Shown piece by piece: positions 1 to 4,720 of a DNA stretch of 6,627 nt. The stretch covers positions 1 to 6,627 of the forward strand of contig JAGHDS010000264.1 of NCBI GenBank assembly GCA_021159845.1, written 5' to 3'. Every line of letters begins with the position of its first letter. Position 1 is the first letter of the stretch. The notes beneath the pieces are model-generated. The model saw only the letters and a list, made by a program, of their open reading frames with translations, made no database searches and was not told the origin of the DNA. Source of the DNA: Anaerolineae bacterium. GTDB taxonomy: Bacteria; Chloroflexota; Anaerolineae; DUEN01. The position numbers and the translations under genes are program-made.

Positions 1-1
1 G

Positions 2-241
2 GAGTGGGTGAGGATCTTCGTGGAGGACGATGGGGAGGGGATCCTGCCGGAGGATTTGCCTCATGTATTCGAGCCTTTTTACCGTGGGGACCGATCCCGC
101 TCCAGACGGCGTGGCGGCACAGGCCTTGGGCTCACGCTCTCGAAAGCCTTGGTGGAAGCCCACGGCGGGGAGATCGGCGTTTCGAGCGAGCCTGAGAGAG
201 GGACAAAGTTTACCATCAGGTTGCCGCGGTCGGAGGGATAG
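2..241 (+). CDS. Sensor histidine kinase, C-terminal part (5' end outside window)
   Basis: This is the last 79 codons of a two-component sensor kinase. The reading frame is open at the left edge, so the sensor, membrane and phospho-acceptor His parts lie outside the window. What is visible is the second half of the HATPase_c domain. The G1 box is DDGEGI (visible residues 9-14), the F box is FEPFYRGD (23-30), and the G2 box is GGTGLGL (37-43). The closing strand segment is HGGEIGVSSEPERGTKFTIRLP. These residues close the ATP lid, and all key glycines are intact. In this family the kinase autophosphorylates a His and passes the phosphate to a response regulator, usually encoded just upstream. 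The order of boxes and the F-box spacing fit the OmpR-type (HPK1-like) kinases. The sensed signal cannot be told. The next gene on the same strand is an MprF-like protein 211 bases downstream, so a functional link is possible but unproven. Confidence 0.93.
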   Translation, partial: EWVRIFVEDDGEGILPEDLPHVFEPFYRGDRSRSRRRGGTGLGLTLSKALVEAHGGEIGVSSEPERGTKFTIRLPRSEG

Positions 242-299
242 CTGAGATCCTGATCCCTTCCGCACAAGTATCTCCCCTCACGATGCCTCCCATGTCCAT

Positions 300-329
300 C
301 CTCCTCCCGGACGGGCGTGGGGGTTTCTT
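300..329 (+). terminator. Weak candidate terminator after the histidine kinase gene
   Basis: A C-rich stretch (CCTCCTCCC) faces a G-rich stretch (GGGCGTGGGGG) across a four-base loop, and TTTCTT follows directly. The stem has mismatches and a G-T pair, so it is far weaker than the two clear terminators elsewhere in the window. It lies 60 bases after the kinase stop codon, a sensible place for the end of that transcript. Read-through into the next gene cannot be excluded. Confidence 0.25.
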
Positions 330-373
330 CGATGCTGAAGTGCACCCTGCTCGGGCGCGTCCCCGTCAACTCA

Positions 374-384
374 AATGATAATGT
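374..384 (+). promoter_or_regulatory. Possible -10 element upstream of the MprF-like gene
   Basis: The bases AAATGATAATG contain GATAAT, five of six matches to the bacterial -10 consensus, in the most AT-rich patch of this gap. No convincing -35 hexamer sits 16-18 bases upstream. If used, transcription would begin near 389 and leave a leader of about 60 bases before the start codon at 453. This is a pattern match only. Confidence 0.22.
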
Positions 385-435
385 TACCGGGGCGTCCTTT
401 CCATGCCGTGGATCACGTGGTACACTTCCCACGCT

Positions 436-443
436 AAAGGAGG
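436..443 (+). promoter_or_regulatory. Shine-Dalgarno site of the MprF-like gene
   Basis: AAAGGAGG ends nine bases before the ATG at 453. This near-perfect anti-16S match fixes the start codon of the 585-residue protein and argues that it has its own strong translation start rather than depending on the kinase gene upstream. Confidence 0.85.
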
Positions 444-452
444 ATCGCCCGC

Positions 453-2210
453 ATGGCCACGCGGAAGAAGCTGGGGTATGCTATCGCCTTTGTTACCGCG
501 CTTGTCGGCCTTTTCGACGTGCTAAGCGCTTTCTACATCGGCGCTCAGCCGGGGAGGCTTTCTCTTCTCTCCAGATTCGTCGATAAGGAAGTCCAGTACG
601 GCACTAGAACGGCCACAGCGATGGCCGGGTTTATCTTAATGGCAATCGCGTGGCGGCTGGCACTGCGGAAACGCGAGGCGTGGAGCATCGCGGTTTGGAC
701 GGTGACCATCACAGGTATGACGCACCTGGCCAAGGGGCTGGATGTGGAGGATGCCGTCATCAGCTTTGTCTTGCTGGGTATCCTGATCGCCGCGCGGAAA
801 GATTTCACCGTCCGTTCCGATCCATTCGCCTGGGATTACATCCTGTTCGTCGGCCCGTTCGCCCTTCTGTTCATCCTCGGCTATACCCTGCTTGGATTCT
901 GGCTTTTTCGCAACGAGTTCGTCCCACCGGGCTTTGGCCTGACCCAGGCGCTCTCGGAGGGGATTAACTTACTTACCTGGGGATCACCGCGCTTGTACAG
1001 GGCAGCCAGCGAACGGGCACTCTGGTTTCTACGCTCTCTCCATTGGATCGGCCCGGCCGCGCTCTTCTATGTGCTTTGGGTGGTCACCAGGCCGGTACGC
1101 CACGCGCATGAGCGTACTCTGAGGGATGAGCAGTACGTCTCAGCCCTGGTGCGCCTCTACGGCTGGTCACCCGTATCCTATTTCGCTTTGATGCCGGATA
1201 AAAGGTTCTTCTTCAACTCGTCCGAGGAGGTCGTCATCCCCTACACGCTCATTGGGAACATACCACTGGCGTTGGGTGATCCTATCGGGCCGCCGGAGCG
1301 GATCAACTCCGCCCTATGCGACTGGGTTTCCACATGCGCGTCGAATGACTGGCTCCCCGCGTTCTACCAGACCACCGATCGCTTCCTGGACGACTATCAT
1401 TCCCACGGGCTTTTACTCCTCAAGATCGGCGAGGACGCGGTGATCGACCTGCGGGAGTGGACGCTCTCGGGCAAGAGGAAGCAAGATCTACGCACAGCAT
1501 TGAACAAAGGCAAGCGATTGGGCTGGAGCTTCGTCATGTACGAGGATGCGGTCCCGGATACGGAGATCCAGGAGGAGATCCGACGCATCTCCGAGGAGTG
1601 GCTGGCCGGTCGTAGCGAGCTGGCGTTCTCGATGGGGGGGACACACATCGACGGAGATCCGGAGGAGCGGCTTTCGGTGGCTTTCGACGCGGAGGGGGCT
1701 GTCCTCGGGTTCCTGACCTGGGCGCCGGTTTACGCCCGTCGCGGCTGGAGTCTGGACTTCATGCGCCGAAGGCCAGATGCCCCAAACGGGCTGATGGAGT
1801 ATCTGATCACGCAGTCGTTGCTCCGTTTTCAGGATATGGGGTACGAGATGGTCTCCCTGGGAATGGCGCCACTAGCGAACATCAGCGATGGCCAGAACGA
1901 TTTCCCCATGCTGGCGAAGGCTTTGTCGCTGGTGTACGAGAAGACATCCAGCGTTTACGCCTATAAATCCCTCCAGGCGTTCAAGGCGAAGTTCCTGCCC
2001 CAATGGGAGGACCGATACCTGGTTTACTGCAGTAACCTGGCAGTACCACAGGTGCTCTATGCAGTGGTTAGAGCCCACGTCCGAGATGTATCGCTCGTCT
2101 CGATGGTGCTGGGAGAGATGTCATCTCCGCAACGGGTTGTCAAAGCGCTGATGGACGCCCTGGCACAACAGAGGAGTAAAGTGCGACCGCCCACAGACGA
2201 GGAGGAATGA
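453..2210 (+). CDS. DUF2156 phosphatidylglycerol lysyltransferase-like membrane protein (MprF-like)
   Basis: The protein has 585 residues: an N-terminal membrane part with about six hydrophobic helices (near residues 8-30, 53-70, 76-93, 100-114, 127-152, 196-213), then a cytoplasmic domain from about 222 to 530. That domain matches the DUF2156 aminoacyl-phosphatidylglycerol synthase fold, two tandem GNAT-like lobes. Visible landmarks are GDPIGP (275-280), the basic stretch GKRKQDLRTALNKGKR (340-355), LDFMRR (434-439), SLGMAPLA (468-475) and the closing FKAKFLPQWEDRYLVY (510-525). Family members transfer an amino acid, classically lysine, from aminoacyl-tRNA to phosphatidylglycerol, which lowers the negative charge of the membrane and protects against cationic peptides. 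The protein is much shorter than the roughly 840-residue MprF of Staphylococcus and lacks most of its 14-helix flippase region, so lipid flipping may be absent or done by another protein. The amino acid donor cannot be read from sequence. ATG with a strong Shine-Dalgarno supports the start. The stop lies one base before the next gene, so the two are almost certainly cotranscribed. Confidence 0.85.
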   Translation: MATRKKLGYAIAFVTALVGLFDVLSAFYIGAQPGRLSLLSRFVDKEVQYGTRTATAMAGFILMAIAWRLALRKREAWSIAVWTVTITGMTHLAKGLDVEDAVISFVLLGILIAARKDFTVRSDPFAWDYILFVGPFALLFILGYTLLGFWLFRNEFVPPGFGLTQALSEGINLLTWGSPRLYRAASERALWFLRSLHWIGPAALFYVLWVVTRPVRHAHERTLRDEQYVSALVRLYGWSPVSYFALMPDKRFFFNSSEEVVIPYTLIGNIPLALGDPIGPPERINSALCDWVSTCASNDWLPAFYQTTDRFLDDYHSHGLLLLKIGEDAVIDLREWTLSGKRKQDLRTALNKGKRLGWSFVMYEDAVPDTEIQEEIRRISEEWLAGRSELAFSMGGTHIDGDPEERLSVAFDAEGAVLGFLTWAPVYARRGWSLDFMRRRPDAPNGLMEYLITQSLLRFQDMGYEMVSLGMAPLANISDGQNDFPMLAKALSLVYEKTSSVYAYKSLQAFKAKFLPQWEDRYLVYCSNLAVPQVLYAVVRAHVRDVSLVSMVLGEMSSPQRVVKALMDALAQQRSKVRPPTDEEE

Positions 2211-2211
2211 G

Positions 2212-2820
2212 TTGGACTGGGTAGCCAAACACCCTTTCACGACAGTGCTTTTCTTGCTCATTTTCGCGACGGGGATCTTCACAGGAACGGCATTGGGACA
2301 CAAGATCCCCGTTTCCGTACAAAACACATGGGGCACTGGCCCGCAGAAGATCCTTGATGGGAAATGGTGGACGATTTTTACAATGGTCTTCTTCTGTAAC
2401 GATGCGTTCATGCTCTACGGGGTGATCCTGGCGGGCGTGCCGATCCTGGCATTGGCGGAGTCCACGCTGGGAACATGGGTTACGATGATCGCGTACTGGG
2501 CTACCCAGGTGATCGTCTGGCTGGTGATCGCCGTGATTTTCCATCGTCTCATGGTGCGAGGGGTGGCGCCGGGCCCGGACGTGTATCCGATGACGGACAT
2601 CGGGCTTTCGGTAGGGCTGTTCGGCGTGATAGGTGTCCTCGTGGTGGCGCTGAATCGGTCGCCGGGGATGGCACAGCACTGGCAGACGATCGCCCTGGAG
2701 GCCGGTGTTCCCCTATACCTTGTCCTGAAGTGGATTCTGATGCCCGAATGGCTGGCAGATACGGGGCACTGGATGGCACTGCTGCTGGGGATCGCGGCCG
2801 GGTTGCTCTTCCGCGTCTGA
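2212..2820 (+). CDS. Rhomboid-like six-helix membrane protein, probably not an active protease
   Basis: The protein has 202 residues and about six membrane helices (near 10-26, 55-74, 76-112 as two, 129-147, 164-177, 185-200). The layout resembles the rhomboid core. GKWWTIFTMVFF (50-61) matches the rhomboid pattern of a W-x-x-hydrophobic-T segment before helix 2. GLSVGLFGVIG (131-141) lines up without gaps to the rhomboid GxSG-type helix 4, placing a Ser at 133. The last helix has a G-x3-G pattern (193, 197) and a His at 186, but that His is seven residues before the first Gly instead of the usual three, where Leu190 stands. The catalytic dyad therefore looks broken, suggesting a pseudoprotease or a scaffold. 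The TTG start is chosen because GGAGG ends six bases upstream, the next in-frame ATG would delete the first helix, and the gap to the upstream gene is one base. It is likely a partner of the aminoacyltransferase. The rhomboid assignment is by pattern, with moderate certainty. Confidence 0.7.
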   Translation: MDWVAKHPFTTVLFLLIFATGIFTGTALGHKIPVSVQNTWGTGPQKILDGKWWTIFTMVFFCNDAFMLYGVILAGVPILALAESTLGTWVTMIAYWATQVIVWLVIAVIFHRLMVRGVAPGPDVYPMTDIGLSVGLFGVIGVLVVALNRSPGMAQHWQTIALEAGVPLYLVLKWILMPEWLADTGHWMALLLGIAAGLLFRV

Positions 2821-2832
2821 GAACGGGATCGC

Positions 2833-2874
2833 GGCGGATCAGGAGACCGATGCTGGCTGATCTCCTGATCCGCC
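2833..2874. terminator. 14-bp hairpin between convergent genes, probable terminator
   Basis: GGCGGATCAGGAGA (2833-2846) and its exact reverse complement (2861-2874) enclose a 14-base loop. The hairpin begins 13 bases after the stop of the rhomboid-like gene and ends 13 bases before the stop of the convergent SHOCT gene, so it can serve both. The plus side is followed by a T/C-rich run (ATCTCTTCT). The minus side lacks a T tract. It is therefore best as the terminator of the plus-strand operon and only possible for the minus-strand one. Confidence 0.7.
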
Positions 2875-2886
2875 ATCTCTTCTGGA

Positions 2887-3105
2887 TTACATCAAGTCCC
2901 TCAGTATCAGTTCGTATTCCTCCCTGGAGATATCGCCCCGAGCGTAGCGCTCGGCGAGTATCTCCCGTGGATCCAGTGGGTCGCTCAACATCCTCTGCTG
3001 GCGTCTCCCGAACAGCTCCCTGGCGGTCCACACAGCCAGGGCTATCAAGCCACCCCAGAACAGCAACATGAACAGGCCCCCCACAAACCCGAATCCCATC
3101 ATCAT
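2887..3105 (-). CDS. Small SHOCT-domain membrane protein, second of a tandem pair
   Basis: The protein has 72 residues. A short Gly/Phe/Met-rich N-terminus leads into one membrane helix (about 5-27), a basic linker (RELFGRRQQR, 29-38) and a C-terminal SHOCT domain (45-71) with the typical DPREILAERYARGDISREEY pattern. SHOCT is a short helical module found at the ends of many small bacterial and archaeal membrane proteins. Its role is thought to be oligomerisation or protein binding, but no exact function is known. By the positive-inside rule the SHOCT part should face the cytoplasm. ATG at 3105 is preceded by GGAGGAGG, about ten bases upstream and inside the end of the preceding gene, and only four bases separate the two genes. 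They are therefore cotranscribed and probably arose by duplication. Two further ATG codons follow directly, so the exact start could shift by one or two residues. Confidence 0.85.
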   Translation of the reverse strand: MMMGFGFVGGLFMLLFWGGLIALAVWTARELFGRRQQRMLSDPLDPREILAERYARGDISREEYELILRDLM

Positions 3106-3109
3106 CTGG

Positions 3110-3400
3110 CTATACCTCCTCCGAGGGCACCCCCTCGATGTCCTTCAACATTTTCAAATACTCATCACGAGTGATCTCACCGCGAGCATATCTGACCTTC
3201 AATATCTCCTCTGGCGCAACGCGTCTCGCAGGCGCCCCCGCTGAGATCCCACTGCTCTCCAGCATCCTTCGAACCAGCCAGATGGCCAGCAGGGCTGCCA
3301 GTGCCAGCAGAACCACGCCGAACACCAGGTTCAGAATGCCCCACCAGCCGAACCCCAGGCTGCCTTCGCAACACCCCCAACCGCTAGCCCATCTCCACAT
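3110..3400 (-). CDS. Small SHOCT-domain membrane protein with N-terminal Cys pair, first of a tandem pair
   Basis: The protein has 96 residues from the chosen start. A Trp/Gly-rich N-terminus contains adjacent cysteines (Cys10, Cys11). One long membrane helix follows (about 20-43), then a basic stop (RR), a linker, and a SHOCT domain (62-89) with APEEILKVRYARGEITRDEY. That domain is clearly similar to the one in the neighbouring 72-residue protein. The start at 3400 is preferred because AGGAGG ends eight bases before this ATG. An ATG at 3406 would leave only two bases after that site, and a TTG at 3421 lies upstream of it. The following gene begins four bases after this stop. The topology predicts Cys10-Cys11 outside the membrane and the SHOCT part inside. 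The Cys pair could bind a soft metal such as Cu(I), which would suit the copper ATPase nearby, but this is speculation. Function is unknown. Confidence 0.82.
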   Translation of the reverse strand: MWRWASGWGCCEGSLGFGWWGILNLVFGVVLLALAALLAIWLVRRMLESSGISAGAPARRVAPEEILKVRYARGEITRDEYLKMLKDIEGVPSEEV

Positions 3401-3454
3401 AGTCATCGCCTCCTCGCTCAATCCGCGTCCTAAATTGCAGTCATTTCATCCGTA

Positions 3455-3477
3455 GGGGGCAACAGTGCTGGGCCCCC
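3455..3477. repeat. GC-rich hairpin in the leader of the SHOCT genes
   Basis: GGGGGC (3455-3460) pairs with GCCCCC (3472-3477) across an 11-base loop. It lies about 55 bases upstream of the first SHOCT start codon. No T tract follows on either strand, so it is not a standard terminator. It may be an RNA leader structure or an operator, or it may have no function. Confidence 0.45.
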
Positions 3478-3513
3478 GTTGAACTGACCGATCGTCAATT
3501 TATCCTGGTTCTT

Positions 3514-3559
3514 CCATCCTTGCGTCTCTACTATAGCGGCCAAAGATGAAGGATGGCCG
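3514..3559. repeat. Overlapping inverted repeats in the SHOCT control region
   Basis: Two inverted repeats share one arm region. CCATCCTT (3514-3521) pairs with AAGGATGG (3549-3556), and CGGCCA (3537-3542) pairs with TGGCCG (3554-3559). They cannot both form because bases 3554-3556 belong to both. A TATAGT hexamer on the minus strand (3530-3535) lies inside the larger loop. Such an arrangement could be an operator around a promoter. Evidence is structural only. Confidence 0.4.
3530..3535 (-). promoter_or_regulatory. Possible -10 element of the SHOCT gene pair
   Basis: Read on the minus strand this is TATAGT, five of six matches to the -10 consensus. No good -35 hexamer lies 16-18 bases upstream, which would fit an activator-dependent promoter. 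Transcription would start near 3523 and give a leader of about 120 bases containing the GC-rich hairpin. A promoter somewhere here is expected because a strong terminator closes the unit upstream. Confidence 0.3.
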
Positions 3560-3562
3560 AAG

Positions 3563-3584
3563 ATAGATTAAAGAAAGTGTAAAG
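3563..3584 (-). promoter_or_regulatory. 11-base tandem direct repeat, possible response-regulator site
   Basis: On the minus strand CTTTACACTTT (3584-3574) is followed at once by CTTTAATCTAT (3573-3563). Eight of eleven positions match, and the 11-base period is one helical turn. OmpR/PhoB-family response regulators typically bind such head-to-tail repeats. It lies upstream of the possible TATAGT promoter, with about 27 bases between, longer than in classical PhoB activation. The AT-rich composition makes chance similarity a real alternative. Confidence 0.3.
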
Positions 3585-3610
3585 AGGGAGACTGGGCTGT
3601 CTACCGCGTG

Positions 3611-3660
3611 GAGAGGGAAAAGCGCCGAGGGGATCGTGCACCTTCCGCACGATCCCCTCG
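3611..3660 (-). terminator. Rho-independent terminator of the copper ATPase operon
   Basis: A perfect 14-bp stem (3626-3639 with 3647-3660) encloses a seven-base loop. On the minus strand the stem is followed by GCGCTTTTCCCTCTC, which supplies a T tract starting three bases after the stem. It begins 25 bases after the stop of the 119-residue membrane protein. It ends that operon and separates it from the SHOCT genes, which must have their own promoter. Confidence 0.85.
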
Positions 3661-3685
3661 ATCGCAGGTAATAGTACCTAACGTT

Positions 3686-4045
3686 TTACTTGAATAGTTC
3701 GAAGAATGGGGGGAATGTCAACAAAAAGCCTAATCCCAGGAGAACAAAGGACCATACCAGGACCGAGCCGAGATTGATCTCCTTGTCCCCCCATCGGCCA
3801 CGCAGGATCACCCAAGAGACGAGCCAGAGGATGATCCCCACTCCCGTCTTCCCCGTCAGGCTGCCGGAGGGATTGTACCAGTTCAACGCGCTTCCCACAG
3901 CCGAGCTTGCCTCCGACAACGTGGTAAGCAATCCGATGACGAAGACACCTATCGCACCTGATAGGATGGCAGAGGCGGCAAGCCCGTTGGGCAACCGTCC
4001 TGCTGACGCGCGAGAGCCGCTCCTCGTTTCCGTTTGCGAAGTCAT
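3686..4045 (-). CDS. Conserved-looking three-helix membrane protein of unknown function
   Basis: The protein has 119 residues. A hydrophilic, basic N-terminus (1-20, three Arg) precedes three membrane helices (about 21-44, 65-81, 91-110). The loop between helices 1 and 2 holds NWYNPSGSLTGKTG (55-68), the most motif-like part of the protein. The cytoplasmic-looking loop LRGRWGDKEI (81-90) follows helix 2. I recognise no named domain. ATG at 4045 is supported by AAGGAG six bases upstream. The gene follows the 176-residue membrane protein after 37 bases and ends just before a strong terminator, so it is the last gene of the copper ATPase operon. A role with the ATPase, such as an accessory subunit or membrane chaperone, is inferred from position only. 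There is no Cys, Met or His cluster to suggest direct metal binding. Confidence 0.8.
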   Translation of the reverse strand: MTSQTETRSGSRASAGRLPNGLAASAILSGAIGVFVIGLLTTLSEASSAVGSALNWYNPSGSLTGKTGVGIILWLVSWVILRGRWGDKEINLGSVLVWSFVLLGLGFLLTFPPFFELFK

Positions 4046-4082
4046 GGTTCTCTCCTTAACACTGTAGGTTCCAGCCCCCTTC

Positions 4083-4613
4083 TTATATAACGGGGGCGTT
4101 CTTTGTGATCAGGGCACCCAGCACACCCGCGACTGCGGCGCTGACGAAGGCGAGTATGAACAGAGTGATCGCAGCGTTGCGCAGCCGGTTATCCTCCGCG
4201 AGTTGCTCGCCGTAGCGCCAGACTATGTAGGCCACGACGGTGGCCAGGATGGGGGAGAACCAGGCGACGTGTTCCTTCCATTCCATGCCGAACTTGTGCC
4301 ATTCCGCGATCTCTGGATGGGCCAGCAAAAACGATCGGGGGTAGAGCCGTAGATCGGCCCCGGCGGGTGGCTTGGCTCGATACCAGGGATAGACGATATA
4401 CGTGCCGGCCAGCACTGTCAGCCAGGCGACGATCGCCATCACCCATGTACCGGATCGCAACCATCGCGTCACGCTGCGTAGCCCCTGCGCTGTCAGCCAC
4501 TCCGGCCTCAGGCTGTAGAGCCAGATCAGCCCACCGGCGAAGGACAGCAGGAAAGTGCCCCCAAGCACTATCCCATGAATCAGCCCCCAAAACTCTCGTG
4601 TGCTCATAGACAT
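4083..4613 (-). CDS. Four-helix membrane protein with His-rich outer loop, unknown function
   Basis: The protein has 176 residues and four membrane helices (about 11-33, 55-75, 116-133, 145-168). The loop between helices 1 and 2 carries four Arg and that between 3 and 4 carries Arg residues, so the positive-inside rule puts both inside. The long 2-3 loop (76-115) would then face outside. That loop has YPWYRAKPP (75-83), YPRSFLLAHP (91-100) and WHKFGMEWKEHVAW (105-118), with His at 99, 106 and 115 and Met at 110. A further His (13) lies at the outer end of helix 1. These His and Met residues could bind copper or haem, but no known family motif was recognised. ATG at 4613 has GGGAG eight bases upstream; a second ATG two codons later is less well spaced. 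It lies 107 bases after the copper ATPase stop and 37 bases before the next membrane protein. Accessory function in metal export or membrane redox chemistry is an inference. Confidence 0.82.
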   Translation of the reverse strand: MSMSTREFWGLIHGIVLGGTFLLSFAGGLIWLYSLRPEWLTAQGLRSVTRWLRSGTWVMAIVAWLTVLAGTYIVYPWYRAKPPAGADLRLYPRSFLLAHPEIAEWHKFGMEWKEHVAWFSPILATVVAYIVWRYGEQLAEDNRLRNAAITLFILAFVSAAVAGVLGALITKNAPVI

Positions 4614-4663
4614 TCCGAATACTCCCTTCCTGATAGTTATGGATATGAGATTTGTACCTACCC

Positions 4664-4694
4664 GGCCTGGTGCTTACCGCACGATGAGCAGGCC
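4664..4694. repeat. Bulged hairpin between the ATPase gene and the 176-residue gene
   Basis: GGCCTG (4664-4669) pairs with CAGGCC (4689-4694), and the inner GTGC (4670-4673) pairs with GCAC (4679-4682) around a five-base loop, with six unpaired bases on one side. On the minus strand it lies 26 bases after the ATPase stop. No T tract follows, so it is more likely a processing or attenuation structure than a full terminator. It may tune expression of the two downstream membrane proteins relative to the ATPase. Confidence 0.35.
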
Positions 4695-4720
4695 AGTCCA
4701 TCACTTCCGCTTTCCCTGTG

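Noticed and set aside
79..432. Minus-strand open frame of 117 codons across the kinase end and the following gap
   Set aside because: Half of it is the shadow of the kinase domain. It lacks a Shine-Dalgarno site and recognisable domain, and its composition is Arg/Pro-rich as expected of an antisense frame in GC-rich DNA.
2140..2679. Minus-strand open frame of 179 codons opposite the rhomboid-like gene
   Set aside because: His/Arg/Pro-rich shadow frame with no domain and no ribosome site. The plus strand has a clear membrane protein with operon spacing.
3401..3421. Longer start (TTG at 3421 or ATG at 3406) for the first SHOCT protein
   Set aside because: The AGGAGG site lies inside that extension and is spaced ideally (eight bases) only for the ATG at 3400.
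3138..3455. Plus-strand open frame of 105 codons opposite the first SHOCT gene
   Set aside because: The minus strand encodes a recognisable SHOCT domain with a good ribosome site. The plus frame is Ser/Pro/Arg-rich without features.
3486..3494. CGATCG palindrome and flanking TTGA...TCAA as an operator
   Set aside because: The outer arms are not centred on the inner palindrome, so there is no true symmetric dyad; chance is sufficient.
3842..3872. GSLTGKT in the 119-residue protein resembles a Walker A nucleotide-binding loop
   Set aside because: Walker A needs G-x4-GK[ST]; here only three residues separate the Gly from GK. The segment lies in a short loop between membrane helices with no ATPase domain around it.
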